The position numbers and the translations under genes were made by a program. From NCBI RefSeq assembly GCF_002104335.1, contig NZ_CP020867.1, forward strand, positions 992,001-1,056,000: a DNA stretch of 64,000 bases, read 5' to 3'. The DNA comes from Campylobacter cuniculorum DSM 23162 = LMG 24588. GTDB lineage: Bacteria; Campylobacterota; Campylobacteria; Campylobacterales; Campylobacteraceae. This document shows positions 1 to 8,615 of the stretch, piece by piece. Positions within the stretch are counted from its first letter, which is position 1; each line of letters starts with the position of its first letter. The notes under the pieces are model-generated. The model was not told where the DNA came from, did no database searches, and saw nothing but the letters and a program-made list of their open reading frames with translations.

Positions 1-246
1 TTTAAATAAATGTCCATCTTTATTAAAATCCGGAAGAATAGGAATTTCAGCCCAAGGAATATGCGGTATAGGTATCCCGTAGGAGAATTTTTTCGCAAAT
101 AAAAAATCCCCAACAAGTAAAGTATTTTTCATAGAACCCGAAGGTATAACAAAAGGCTGCATAAAAAAGAATATCACAAGCAAAACAATAATAATAGTCC
201 CTACCCAAGAATTTGAAAAATGATAAAGTTTTTTTAAGAAATTCAT
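1..246 (-). CDS. lepB: Signal peptidase I, N-terminal part (runs off the window)
   Basis: Type I signal peptidase, which cleaves Sec/Tat signal peptides at the outer face of the inner membrane. Only the first 82 residues are inside the window. They show a basic N-terminus, one hydrophobic segment (about residues 15-32) and then PSGSMKNTL, the family box carrying the catalytic serine (Ser38); the general-base lysine lies beyond the edge. The gene starts 9 bases after the end of folD on the same strand, so the two are probably cotranscribed, as folD-lepP are in C. jejuni. Identification rests on the Ser box plus the neighbour. Confidence 0.9.
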   Translation of the reverse strand, partial: MNFLKKLYHFSNSWVGTIIIVLLVIFFFMQPFVIPSGSMKNTLLVGDFLFAKKFSYGIPIPHIPWAEIPILPDFNKDGHLFK

Positions 247-255
247 AAGTTTTTC

Positions 256-1116
256 CTAGAAAGTTGCAAAATTAGAAAGTCTGTTTTTAGCTGATTTTAT
301 AGTATTTTCTAAAAGCATTGCAATAGTCATAGGTCCCACCCCGCCCGGAACAGGAGTGATATAACTTGCTTTCTTAGAAACCTCTTTAAAATCTACATCA
401 CCGACTAAAGAATTCCCTATACGAGTGATGCCCACATCAACAACAATCACCCCTTCTTTAACCATATCAGCTTTAAGCAAATGAGCACAACCTGTTGCAC
501 TGATAATCAAATCAGCTTTTTGAGTATAAAAATTTAAATCCCTTGTTTTAATATGGCACACACTCACACTTGCATCTGCGTTTAAAAGTAAAGTTGCCAT
601 CGGTCTTCCAACTATATTTGAAGCACCGATTACGACACAATCCAAGCCTTCGATTTTTATATCGTATGATTTTAAAAGTTTCATCACCCCCAAAGGTGTG
701 CAAGGTAAAAACCCACTTTCAAGTCCTAAATTTAAATACCCAACATTAATAGGATGAAAACCATCAACATCTTTAGAACTCGCAATGCTTTCAAGGATTA
801 AATTCTTATTAATATGTTTAGGCAAAGGAAGTTGAACTAAAATTCCATCAACGCTATCATCGTAATTGAGTGTGTTAATAAGAGCTAAAAGCTCATTTTG
901 AGTTGTACTCTCATCAAGTTTATAAACTAAAGATTTAATCCCACAAAGCTCACAAGCTTTTGCTTTATTATTCACATAAGTTTCACTTGCAGGGTCTGTG
1001 CCGACTAAAATCACAGCCAAACAAGGTTCAATTCCTTTGGTTTTTAACTCTTTACTTTTATGCTTTATCTCTTCTTTAATTTTTTGACTTAAAGCTTTGC
1101 CATCGAGCAAAATCAT
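256..1116 (-). CDS. folD: Bifunctional methylenetetrahydrofolate dehydrogenase / cyclohydrolase FolD
   Basis: Cytosolic enzyme that interconverts 5,10-methylene-THF and 10-formyl-THF through methenyl-THF, using NADP. The 286-residue length is normal for FolD. Visible signatures are YVNNK (Tyr47, Lys51, the family catalytic Tyr/Lys pair), DGILVQLPLP at about 89-98, a dinucleotide-binding stretch GASNIVGRP at about 163-171 and PGGVGPMT near the C-terminus. It is followed by lepB on the same strand, and it diverges from the cytochrome c / hemL group with a 75-base gap. Nothing looks abnormal. Confidence 0.97.
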   Translation of the reverse strand: MILLDGKALSQKIKEEIKHKSKELKTKGIEPCLAVILVGTDPASETYVNNKAKACELCGIKSLVYKLDESTTQNELLALINTLNYDDSVDGILVQLPLPKHINKNLILESIASSKDVDGFHPINVGYLNLGLESGFLPCTPLGVMKLLKSYDIKIEGLDCVVIGASNIVGRPMATLLLNADASVSVCHIKTRDLNFYTQKADLIISATGCAHLLKADMVKEGVIVVDVGITRIGNSLVGDVDFKEVSKKASYITPVPGGVGPMTIAMLLENTIKSAKNRLSNFATF

Positions 1117-1191
1117 TATCTTCCTTTTTTTAATTACTTTTTTAAAATAAAAATTGTATCATATTAAAATTGCATTAACAAGGTAGAAATT

Positions 1192-1536
1192 TTGAAATTT
1201 ATATTTGTATTTTTTTTAAGCATTGCATCTCTTTTAAGTGCTGATTTTATCACTCCAAAAGAATATGCAAAAATGCTTTATGAAAATCCTAGAGGTATTA
1301 GTTGTAAAAATTGTCATGGAATAGACGGAGCAGAGCAAATTTTAGGACATTATATTCAAAATGGGACTCAACGTTCTTTTATTGTCCCAAACATTCAAAA
1401 TCTTAGCTTTAAAGAATTTAAACATTCTCTGACTCAATTCAAAGATTCAAAATCTATAATGCCAAATTATTCATTAACCGATGATGAAATTGTAGCTTTA
1501 TATAATTATATTCACCAACAAAAGGAGAAAAAATGA
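1192..1536 (+). CDS. Periplasmic monohaem c-type cytochrome
   Basis: Small exported cytochrome, 114 residues, equivalent in position to C. jejuni Cj0854c. A signal peptide (about residues 1-17, ending LLSA) precedes one haem-binding CKNCH motif (Cys38, Cys41, His42). Met90, in SIMPNYSLTDDE, is the likely distal ligand, typical of class I cytochromes. The start is TTG, with an AAGG-containing sequence upstream and no in-frame ATG that keeps the signal peptide. Its stop overlaps the hemL start (ATGA), so it is the first gene of the hemL operon. The redox partner is unknown. Confidence 0.88.
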   Translation: MKFIFVFFLSIASLLSADFITPKEYAKMLYENPRGISCKNCHGIDGAEQILGHYIQNGTQRSFIVPNIQNLSFKEFKHSLTQFKDSKSIMPNYSLTDDEIVALYNYIHQQKEKK

Positions 1537-2807
1537 CAAATTTAGAAGCTTTCGATGAAGCTTGCAAATTTATAGCCGGAGGCGTGAATTCACCTGTTAG
1601 AGCCTTTAGTAATGTGCAAAGTCATCCACTTTTTATTGCTAAGGGCAAAGGTGCATTCATTACAGACATAGAAAATAAGACTTATATTGATTATGTTCAA
1701 AGTTGGGGTCCTTTGCTTTTTGGGCATTGTGATAAAAAGATACAAAAAGCTTGTAAAAACGCTTTAAAAAATGGTTCAAGTTTTGGAGCTCCTACTTTGC
1801 TTGAAACTGAACTTGCAAAATTGATATTAGAGAATTTTCCACATCTTAGCAAAATTCGCTTTGTAAATAGCGGGACAGAAGCAACGATGAGTGCGATTCG
1901 CCTTGCAAGAGCCTTTACAAAAAAAAATAAAATTCTTAAATTCGAGGGTTGTTATCATGGGCATTCGGATTCTTTGCTTGTAAGTGCGGGAAGTGGAGCA
2001 AGTACTTTTAATACTCCAAGTTCTTTAGGCGTGTTGAATGAATTTGCTCAACAAACCTTAGTGGCAACTTATAATGATATAGAAAGCGTTAAGATTTTGT
2101 TTGAAAATCATAAGGATATTGCTTGTGTTATCATAGAACCTATAGCTGGAAATATGGGCTTAGTGCCTGCAAAGCAAAAATTCTTAGAAGAATTAGCAAA
2201 ACTTTGCAAAGAAAATCAAACCCTTTTAATTTTCGATGAAGTAATGAGTGGTTTTAGAGCTTCATTTTTAGGTTCTTTTGGGATTAATCAAATCAAAGCC
2301 GATATTGTAACTTTTGGTAAAGTTATCGGCGGGGGCTTACCTGCAGCAGCTTTTGCTTCAAGAGATGAAATTATGAATCTTTTAAGCCCAAAAGGTGGAG
2401 TGTATCAAGCAGGAACCCTAAGCGGAAATCCTCTTGCAATGGCAGCTGGAATTGCAAGCATCACTCAAGCAAAAAATGACCCTAAACTCTTTATAAGGCT
2501 TGAAAAACTCGCTAAAAAACTTAGCAAAGGTATGAAATCACTTGCAAAAGAAAGGGGAATTCCTTTAAAAACTCGCTATGTTGGCTCTATGTTTGGATAT
2601 TTTTTTACAGATAAAAAAGTAAGAAATTATCAAGACGCTTTAAAATCAGATTTAAGCCTTTTTGCTAAATTTCACGCTAAAATGTTAGAAAATGGGATTT
2701 ATCTTGCTCCATCTCAATTTGAAACTTCTTTCATTTGTTCAAAAATGAATCAAGAAACACTAGCTCTAACCTTAGAAGCTGTAAATAAGAGTTTTAAAAG
2801 TCTATGA
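1533..2807 (+). CDS. hemL: Glutamate-1-semialdehyde 2,1-aminomutase HemL
   Basis: PLP enzyme that converts glutamate-1-semialdehyde to 5-aminolevulinate in the C5 route to haem. The 424-residue length fits the family. Visible signatures are GGVNSPVRAF near the N-terminus, NSGTEATMSAIRLAR (about 112-126), the PLP-contacting FDEVMSGFR (about 234-242) and TFGKVIGGGLP, where Lys263 should form the Schiff base. The ATG overlaps the stop of the upstream cytochrome gene by 4 bases, and the stop overlaps the next gene's start. It sits in a tightly packed operon running to flhX at 7382. Confidence 0.97.
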   Translation: MTNLEAFDEACKFIAGGVNSPVRAFSNVQSHPLFIAKGKGAFITDIENKTYIDYVQSWGPLLFGHCDKKIQKACKNALKNGSSFGAPTLLETELAKLILENFPHLSKIRFVNSGTEATMSAIRLARAFTKKNKILKFEGCYHGHSDSLLVSAGSGASTFNTPSSLGVLNEFAQQTLVATYNDIESVKILFENHKDIACVIIEPIAGNMGLVPAKQKFLEELAKLCKENQTLLIFDEVMSGFRASFLGSFGINQIKADIVTFGKVIGGGLPAAAFASRDEIMNLLSPKGGVYQAGTLSGNPLAMAAGIASITQAKNDPKLFIRLEKLAKKLSKGMKSLAKERGIPLKTRYVGSMFGYFFTDKKVRNYQDALKSDLSLFAKFHAKMLENGIYLAPSQFETSFICSKMNQETLALTLEAVNKSFKSL

Positions 2808-3085
2808 GTGAAAAAAGACGCAAAATCATTCGCAAAAGCCTCGAAGCAGCCGATGGATTAAGTCTTGGAATTTCTATTGTTGTTGCAGTTTTAATCGGCA
2901 TAGCTCTTGGAATTTTGATGAAAAAATTCACACCCTACCCTTGGCTTTTTTGGGTGGGAGTGTTTTGGGGCGTTGCTGCAGCAATTTTAAATGTCTATAA
3001 AGCTTACAAGGCTCAAGTTAAATCCTATGAAGAATTTGAAAAAAGAGATCTTTTGGTTAAGAAAACTCAAAAAAAGAGTGAATGA
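2804..3085 (+). CDS. Small membrane protein, AtpZ/AtpI-like
   Basis: 93 residues with a basic N-terminus, two predicted membrane helices (about 19-40 and 47-66) and a charged C-terminal tail. The pattern, including DGLSLGISIVVAVLIGIALG, resembles the AtpZ/AtpI family found near ATP synthase genes, although no ATP synthase gene lies nearby. It corresponds in position to C. jejuni Cj0852c. It overlaps the hemL stop by 4 bases and abuts the next gene. A role in F-ATPase assembly or ion supply would be inference only. Confidence 0.75.
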   Translation: MSEKRRKIIRKSLEAADGLSLGISIVVAVLIGIALGILMKKFTPYPWLFWVGVFWGVAAAILNVYKAYKAQVKSYEEFEKRDLLVKKTQKKSE

Positions 3086-3571
3086 GTGAGAGGAAAAAAA
3101 ATTTTTTTGCTTTTAATCTGTCTTTGTCATTTGTGTTTTTACTTAGTATTTTTAAGCTTTAAGCTTCTTGATTTAAGTATGATTTTAAGCTTTGAATTTG
3201 CCTTTTTAAGTGCTTTATTGATAATTTTCATTTCTTATTTAAATTATAAAAAAAATATTCTTGCAAAAACAAAAGAATATCATTTTGAAAAAAAACCCCT
3301 AATGATTTTCTTAAAAAAAATGAAAAAAAATCAAAAAATTCTAAATTTTAAAGAAATGAATGACGATTTAAAACCAAATTTTAAAGAAAAATTGCAAAAT
3401 TTCGCCCTATTTTTTTCTTTGATGAAATTTTTAGCTTATGGAATTTTAGTTGCTGGATTTTTGTTTTTAAAAAACCAAAATCATCTTTCGATTTTAGGAT
3501 ACTTAAGCGGAATTTCAGCTTTATTAATCTGTGTATTATTTTTTACTTTGCGTGTGAAATATGAGTCCTAA
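3086..3571 (+). CDS. Integral membrane protein of unknown function
   Basis: 161 residues with about four hydrophobic segments (roughly 5-28, 31-50, 107-127 and 134-155) and a lysine-rich cytoplasmic loop between the second and third. I do not recognise a family. It corresponds in position to C. jejuni Cj0851c. A GTG start is used immediately after the stop of the preceding gene; the in-between ATG is out of frame. It overlaps the following transporter gene by 11 bases, which indicates translational coupling. Confidence 0.75.
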   Translation: MRGKKIFLLLICLCHLCFYLVFLSFKLLDLSMILSFEFAFLSALLIIFISYLNYKKNILAKTKEYHFEKKPLMIFLKKMKKNQKILNFKEMNDDLKPNFKEKLQNFALFFSLMKFLAYGILVAGFLFLKNQNHLSILGYLSGISALLICVLFFTLRVKYES

Positions 3572-4745
3572 AAGAATTATCCGTTCAATGACAGCCCTTT
3601 TTGCTGGAATATCCTTTATGTTTATCGGAAATGGTTTGATTGTAAGTTCAGCTGGTGTGATTTTAAAACAGCAAAATTTGGACTCTTTGACTATAGGTGC
3701 GATTAATTCTTTCTTTTTTATAGGGGCAATGTTTGGAACGATTTTTGCTCAAAAAATCATCACTCAAATAGGATATATACGTTCTTTTGGAATTTTTGCT
3801 GCAATTTTTGGAAGTTCAGCCATTTTGCACATTTTGAGTGAAAATTTAATTTTTTGGGCCTTTTTGCGATTTTTAATCGGAGTTTGTTATTATAGTTTAC
3901 TCATTATCACAGAATCTTGGTTGAATGAAAAGGCTAAAAATTCAGTCAGGTCAAGAATACTTAGTTTTTATGAGGTGATTTTTTATCTTTCTTTTGGTCT
4001 TGGAATTTTAATCTTTTCTTTAAATTTAGACAAAATTACGATTTTTATAAGCAGTGCGGTTTTGATTTTGCTTTCATCCATTCCTTTAAATTTAATTAAA
4101 ATCAAAGAACCTTTACCCCCAAAAGAAAGTAAAATTTCTATTCCTAAAATTTTCGATTTAGTCCCTTTGGCTATAGTAACGAGTTTCATCGCTGGAATGC
4201 TTGTGAATGGATTTTTTTCTATGGCATCTTTATTTATGCTTTTGCAGGGTTTTGATGCTAAAATTGCTTCATATTTTATGTTTTGTGCAATGATAGGAGG
4301 TTTAGTTGCTCAAATGTTTATAGGAAATATTTCGGATAAACTTGGACGCAAATTTGCAATCATCGCGTGTGCAAGTGTAGGTTTTATCACTCTATTAATT
4401 TTTATGATTTCAAAACCACAAATTTATTTTCAATATCTCTTAGCATTCTTTATGGGGGTTGGAATTTTTTGCCTTTATTCCTTAGCTTTAGCCCGAGCAA
4501 ATGATGTTTTAAGGGATAAAAATAAAGCCGTAGAAGTCGGACGCGGGGTTCTTTTTTGCTATTCTTTAAGCTCCTTAATTTCACCTTTGATTTTAGGGGT
4601 ATTAATGCAATTTTTTAATTTTTCAGGTTTTATTTGGTTTTATCTTATCAATTTAGGATTTTTAATCATTTTTGCTCTCAATAAACCTAATATTTTGAAT
4701 AAAAATTACAAAAAGAATTTAGGAATGGTAACAATCAATGATTAA
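3561..4745 (+). CDS. Major facilitator superfamily transporter
   Basis: 394 residues with about twelve hydrophobic segments in two halves, the usual MFS size. Signatures include the conserved loop between helices 8 and 9 (ISDKLGRKFA, about 258-267) and an N-terminal half with FFFIGAMFGTIFAQ. It resembles the YcaD-type MFS branch and occupies the position of C. jejuni Cj0850c. No substrate can be read from the sequence. It overlaps the upstream membrane protein and, by 8 bases, the FliK-like gene downstream. Confidence 0.9.
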   Translation: MSPKRIIRSMTALFAGISFMFIGNGLIVSSAGVILKQQNLDSLTIGAINSFFFIGAMFGTIFAQKIITQIGYIRSFGIFAAIFGSSAILHILSENLIFWAFLRFLIGVCYYSLLIITESWLNEKAKNSVRSRILSFYEVIFYLSFGLGILIFSLNLDKITIFISSAVLILLSSIPLNLIKIKEPLPPKESKISIPKIFDLVPLAIVTSFIAGMLVNGFFSMASLFMLLQGFDAKIASYFMFCAMIGGLVAQMFIGNISDKLGRKFAIIACASVGFITLLIFMISKPQIYFQYLLAFFMGVGIFCLYSLALARANDVLRDKNKAVEVGRGVLFCYSLSSLISPLILGVLMQFFNFSGFIWFYLINLGFLIIFALNKPNILNKNYKKNLGMVTIND

Positions 4746-7107
4746 TCAACTTTACGCAGGACAAGTAGCAGCAAATGCTCCAAAAAGCGATTTAAAAACG
4801 GATTCAAATCTTAAAGACAGCAAAGAAAAATTAAATTCTAAAGAGGCTTTAACTCAAGCCTTAAAACAAAATTTAGGTTTAAGTCAAAATGCAAGTTCTG
4901 AAGAAATCTTACAAAAATTCACTCAAAATCAAGTGGGCGAAAAACTTAAAGAACTTGTCAATAAACTTCTTGAACAAATCAATGCAAATAAAAATCCCGA
5001 TTCTCCTATTTTAAAACAAGGTCATAATCTTAATTTTGCTCCTAATTTTGCTAACGAGCTTAAAACTCTTAGCATGGAACTTGGCAAAAACGATATATTT
5101 ACCGAAGTTTTAAATAAACTTGAGCAAATTTTAAAACCTGCAAGTGAAATTAAAGCTAATAATCTTGCTCCCTTGCTTAAAAATTCGGGTGTATTTTTTG
5201 AAGCTAAACTTAAAGATGCTTTAAATGAGGAATTTTTACCGAAGAGCTTTCACAATCTTTTAAATACGATTAAATCTTTAAGCAGTGAAAATATCTCTAA
5301 TCAAATTGCCAAACTTGCAATAATGAATTTAAGCCCCGAAGAAACTTTAAAAGGGCTTAAAAATATCATCAATGAAAACCGCTATGAGAATAAAGAAATT
5401 TTAAAAAATAGCAATTTTAAAGTCCTTTTAGAGCTGGGAGCAAAAATAGAAAATTTCAAAAACTACATCAATAAAAACCCAAATATTGCTCAAAATAAAA
5501 TCATACAAATTGCAAATAAACTTGCAAAAGAAATTAATTTGATAAAGGATAGTTTTTTTAAAGCTCTTAGTAAGCCTGAAAATTTGATGATTAAAGACCC
5601 TAATACACTCAAACAAAGTGCTCAAAGTTTTGAAAAACTTCAAAATACCTTAAAAAATATCTTAGAAGCAAAAAATACTCCAAAGCAAAATGAGTTTCAA
5701 AGCTTAGATCAAAAAATTCCTTCCTCTAAAATTCCACAGCATAATCATAAAACAGAACCAAATTTAGAAAAAGATTCAAAGTTGCAAAGCAATGAAAATT
5801 TAAAAGATAATAAAAACAACGCAATTTTAAAACAAGAACAACACACAGAAAAATCAGCAAAAGACAATGAGGGGCTAAAAGATTTTAAAAATGAAAATAA
5901 AGAAAATTCAAATAAAATAAATGAACATAATAAAGAGAATTTAAATAAAACAAGTGAAAACAAAGAAAATTTAAGTAAAACGGGCGAAAATAAAGAATTT
6001 TTAAATAAAACGAGTGAGAAAACAGAACCAAATTTAGAAAAAGATTCAAAGTTGCAAAGCAATGAAAATTTAAAAGATAATAAAAACAACGCAATTTTAA
6101 AACAAGAACAACACACAGAAAAATCAGCAAAAGACAATGAGGGGCTAAAAGATTTTAAAAATGAAAATAAAGAAAATTCAAATAAAATAAATGAACATAA
6201 TAAAGAGAATTTAAATAAAACAAGTGAAAACAAAGAAAATTTAAGTAAAACGGGCGAAAATAAAGAATTTTTAAATAAAACGAGTGAGAAAAATGAGGGA
6301 TTTTCCAAAGGCTTTGAAAATAATTCTAACCAAAACACCTCAAATGCAATCAAAGAATCTATCAAACAAAATTCCTTTAAGAATTTAGCTTTTAGCACTG
6401 AAAATGGAAATTTGGAAGAGCTTGAAAATTTAAGTAAAGATTTATCCAATTTATCAAGAAAAATTAACGAAAGTCTTAAACAACTTGACCCACATTCTCA
6501 AAATGCTAAAATCAATCTTAATGAACTTAAAAATTTAGAAAACAAGCTCAATCTATCCACTAAAGACCTTCAAAACATTAAAATCAAAACAGAACAAGAC
6601 ATAGCAAATGAAATTCGGCATGATGTTAAATCCACCCTGCTTCAAGTTTCAAATTTAGCCAAAAATGAAGGCAATGAAGCCATATATAATCAAGCCAATC
6701 GTTTATTAGCACAAATTGAAGTCAATCAGCTCATGTCCTTAGCTAACGATTCTATCAATACCTATTTACCATTTTTTTGGGACGATTTAAATGATTCTAA
6801 GGTGATGTTTAGAAGAGGAAAAAAGGACAAATTTTTTGCTCAAATTAAACTTGAATTTGTTAAACTTGGAAATTTAGAAATATTGATTTCTTTAAATAAT
6901 GAAAAATATATTGATATTAATATTATGGCAGAAAATCAAAATTTTAGAAAGACTATTTATGAAAATGCTCACGAACTTAAAAGAAATATTAATAAAGCAG
7001 GACTTTTAAGTGCAAATTTCTTTGTGGGCGATATTATTCGCTCTAAATTTGACCTAAGAAATATAAAAAATTACGACCTTGAAATGGGTATGGATAAAAA
7101 AGTATGA
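4738..7107 (+). CDS. FliK-like flagellar hook-length control paralogue with a tandem-duplicated linker
   Basis: 789 residues, soluble, very rich in Asn, Lys, Glu and Ser. The N-terminal part (1-320) is mostly helical. Residues about 335-520 are a low-complexity linker containing a 90-residue unit present twice in perfect copy. The C-terminal part (about 640-780) has the compact mixed fold of FliK C-terminal domains (FFAQIKLEFVKLGNLEI and IYENAHELKRNINKAGL). It occupies the position of C. jejuni Cj0849c and is cotranscribed (4-base overlap) with an FlhB C-terminal-like protein, which fits a FliK/FlhB-type substrate-switch pair. The FliK relationship is inferred from layout and partner, without a search. 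Confidence 0.75.
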   Translation: MINQLYAGQVAANAPKSDLKTDSNLKDSKEKLNSKEALTQALKQNLGLSQNASSEEILQKFTQNQVGEKLKELVNKLLEQINANKNPDSPILKQGHNLNFAPNFANELKTLSMELGKNDIFTEVLNKLEQILKPASEIKANNLAPLLKNSGVFFEAKLKDALNEEFLPKSFHNLLNTIKSLSSENISNQIAKLAIMNLSPEETLKGLKNIINENRYENKEILKNSNFKVLLELGAKIENFKNYINKNPNIAQNKIIQIANKLAKEINLIKDSFFKALSKPENLMIKDPNTLKQSAQSFEKLQNTLKNILEAKNTPKQNEFQSLDQKIPSSKIPQHNHKTEPNLEKDSKLQSNENLKDNKNNAILKQEQHTEKSAKDNEGLKDFKNENKENSNKINEHNKENLNKTSENKENLSKTGENKEFLNKTSEKTEPNLEKDSKLQSNENLKDNKNNAILKQEQHTEKSAKDNEGLKDFKNENKENSNKINEHNKENLNKTSENKENLSKTGENKEFLNKTSEKNEGFSKGFENNSNQNTSNAIKESIKQNSFKNLAFSTENGNLEELENLSKDLSNLSRKINESLKQLDPHSQNAKINLNELKNLENKLNLSTKDLQNIKIKTEQDIANEIRHDVKSTLLQVSNLAKNEGNEAIYNQANRLLAQIEVNQLMSLANDSINTYLPFFWDDLNDSKVMFRRGKKDKFFAQIKLEFVKLGNLEILISLNNEKYIDINIMAENQNFRKTIYENAHELKRNINKAGLLSANFFVGDIIRSKFDLRNIKNYDLEMGMDKKV
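5751..6290 (+). repeat. Perfect 270-bp tandem duplication inside the FliK-like gene
   Basis: Bases 5751-6020 and 6021-6290 are identical throughout. The unit is 270 bp, exactly 90 codons, so the frame is kept. Each copy contains a smaller motif of about 10 residues of the form NKENLNKTSE, repeated imperfectly four times at its C-terminal end. Perfect identity implies a very recent duplication. Confidence 0.98.
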
Positions 7108-7382
7108 GTAAAATCAAAAAAGCTATAAAAAAAGCTGTTGCACTAGGATACAATCAAGAATTACATAAGGCTCCTAAGGTTTTAGCAAGTGGAAAAGGTG
7201 AAAGTGCGGCAAAGATTATCTCTTTGGCTAAAGAACATGGGGTGCCGATTAAAGAAGATGAAGACTTGATTGAAATTTTAAGCAAACTCGACCTTGGTGA
7301 TGAAATTCCACCTAATATGTATAAAGCAGTGGCTGAAGTTTTTGCCTTTATTTATCAAATGGCAAATAAAACACCAAAATGA
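7104..7382 (+). CDS. flhX: FlhB C-terminal-domain homologue (FlhX)
   Basis: 92-residue cytoplasmic protein resembling the C-terminal domain of the flagellar export gate protein FlhB without its membrane part. Visible family features are AVALGYNQELHKAPKVLASGKG, followed by AAKIISLAKEHGVPIKED and DEIPPNMYKAVAEVFAFIY. The autocleavage motif NPTH of FlhB is replaced by KAPK, as in stand-alone FlhX/FhlX proteins of Helicobacter and Campylobacter, which can substitute for the cleaved FlhB tail. It is coupled to the FliK-like gene. It is the last gene of the operon before the accessory island. Confidence 0.88.
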   Translation: MSKIKKAIKKAVALGYNQELHKAPKVLASGKGESAAKIISLAKEHGVPIKEDEDLIEILSKLDLGDEIPPNMYKAVAEVFAFIYQMANKTPK

Positions 7383-7584
7383 ATTAATAATAAATCGATG
7401 ATGATATAATTTTTGTTTTTCTAAAATGAATATTTGTTTTATAATATCGTGTCAATAGGATAATTTTCAATGATTTTAGACGCGATTTTTTTATAAAAAG
7501 CTTTGAAAAATTTAAATAAAAATTCAAAAATAAAAAAATTATTACAAAATCATTTTGCATTTTTACAATTTTTTATAAACTATA

Positions 7585-7770
7585 GTGTTCATCTCAAAAG
7601 TGCTTTTTTGGCAAATTACATTTTATTTTTTTAAACTCCACTTTGATTTCATAAATAAATTGCACTTAAAATTTAAATTTTTATTTTTAATGATGTATTT
7701 TTGTTTTGAAATTGCAATATTTATAGAAATAATACCTTATGGACTTTTAGAAGGAACTATTTCGAAATGA
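7585..7770 (+). pseudogene. Possible 3' remnant of an immunity-type membrane protein gene
   Basis: A 61-residue hydrophobic open frame starting at a GTG without a convincing ribosome-binding site. It ends in a 4-base ATGA overlap with the truncated effector at 7767, the junction also seen between 8867-9358 and the effector at 9355. It lacks the conserved N-terminus of the island's other membrane proteins. I infer a 5'-truncated immunity gene, but a chance open frame in AT-rich DNA cannot be excluded. The stretch 7383-7584 before it is AT-rich and shows only TATAAT-like matches (near 7405 and 7440). Confidence 0.35.
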
Positions 7771-8057
7771 AAGAAATAATAAAATATTATGCAACAATTT
7801 ATGTAGATGAGTTATTAGAAGATGAAATGTTAAAGCATGTTGATTTTTCTTTGCTATTTAAAGCAAAATTTTCTCAAATTTCTAAGCAAATCGACCTCAC
7901 CCACGCTTTTTTAGGACTTACTAAAGGTAAAAGTCCTGATGAGTTAGATAAAATAGATGAAACATTAAAACAAGAATATCTTAAAAATAAAGAATGGGAT
8001 AAAATAGATCAAAAATGGTATGAAGCCAAAGAATTTAGTGAATTTATGATAGTTTAA
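7767..8057 (+). pseudogene. Truncated papain-like effector (N-terminal fragment)
   Basis: 96 residues matching only the N-terminus of the full-length proteins at 9355 and 11658: a KYYATIYVDE-like start, then LTHAFLGLTKGKSPDELD with the presumed active-site His, then WYEAKEFSEF. The full-length relatives continue NDGFWGFG here, whereas this copy has lost one A, shifts frame and stops after MIV. The following 80 bases hold a promoter for the next gene. The same fragment with the same lesion occurs at 15038-15244. It lacks the Cys and C-terminal half, so it should have no enzymatic activity. Confidence 0.7.
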
Positions 8058-8256
8058 GAAATTTTTTCTTACTGAAACAATCAAAATTTTAAATAAATTA
8101 TCTTATAATAGAATAACTTATTATATTAGGAGTAATTTTGCAAATTCCTATTTATTCTAAACTCAAAGCAAAACTAGAAAGTAAAGGAATAGACAATATA
8201 TCAAGCGGACAAATTGCTTGGTTTGTGTGTAGTTTGGTTCTTGCTTTGGTGACTTT
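7906..8256 (+). repeat. Direct repeat, copy A (with 15093-15443)
   Basis: About 350 bp nearly identical to 15093-15443 (offset 7187). It spans the end of a truncated effector, the shared promoter and the first third of an immunity gene; the right part, from about 8041, shows a single mismatch over some 200 bases. The two copies bracket most of the island in the same orientation, so homologous recombination between them would delete about 7.2 kb. Confidence 0.9.
8104..8109 (+). promoter_or_regulatory. -10 box (TATAAT) for the immunity gene at 8138
   Basis: TATAAT within TTATCTTATAATAG, 28 bases before a TTG start that has AGGAG at optimal distance. The same arrangement occurs before the paralogues at 8867 (TATAAT 8832-8837) and 15325 (TATAAT 15291-15296). 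Three-fold conservation supports a real promoter that lets the immunity gene be expressed independently of the upstream effector fragment. Confidence 0.7.
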
Positions 8257-8596
8257 TCTTATTGTCTATTTTACAGGGATTGTTGAAGATAAAAATTTAT
8301 TTTTAGCAATATTTGAATTGTTTCGATGGCAACTATTTATTTTTATCATATACTTTTGCATTCCTTTTAATCTATTATATATTTACAATGCCATTCCTTT
8401 GGTTTTGTCTGGTATAATGATGTTTTTAACAATTATAACAGTTAAATATTTTAGCATATATTTTATTATTTGTTGTGGGGTAAGCATATTGCTTTTGTTG
8501 GCTTTTTTCAAAAGAAAATTTATATTTAGCGTTTTGTTATTTGCCATGGGTTATACTTGCACACTGTTCCTTCTTATTGTACTATTTAGAAGTTAA
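8138..8596 (+). CDS. Probable immunity membrane protein, MQIPIYSKL family (copy 1)
   Basis: 152 residues. A 30-residue polar N-terminus (MQIPIYSKLKAKLESKG, then ISSGQIAWFVCS) leads into about four or five membrane helices. The N-terminal 37 residues are nearly identical in three island genes (8138, 8867, 15325), while the rest diverges completely, as expected for immunity proteins exchanged by recombination. The start is TTG, fixed by AGGAG five bases upstream and conserved in all copies. I know no named family. The immunity role is inferred from size, membrane topology, pairing with effector genes and N-terminal conservation. Confidence 0.65.
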   Translation: MQIPIYSKLKAKLESKGIDNISSGQIAWFVCSLVLALVTFLIVYFTGIVEDKNLFLAIFELFRWQLFIFIIYFCIPFNLLYIYNAIPLVLSGIMMFLTIITVKYFSIYFIICCGVSILLLLAFFKRKFIFSVLLFAMGYTCTLFLLIVLFRS

Positions 8597-8615
8597 TCAT
8601 TAGGGAGATTTATAA

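Noticed and set aside
5745-6449. 234-aa minus-strand open frame opposite the FliK-like gene
   Set aside because: It is the mirror of the repetitive Asn/Lys/Glu-rich coding repeat; the composition (Ser/Phe/Leu repeats) is an artefact of the duplicated sequence and there is no RBS.
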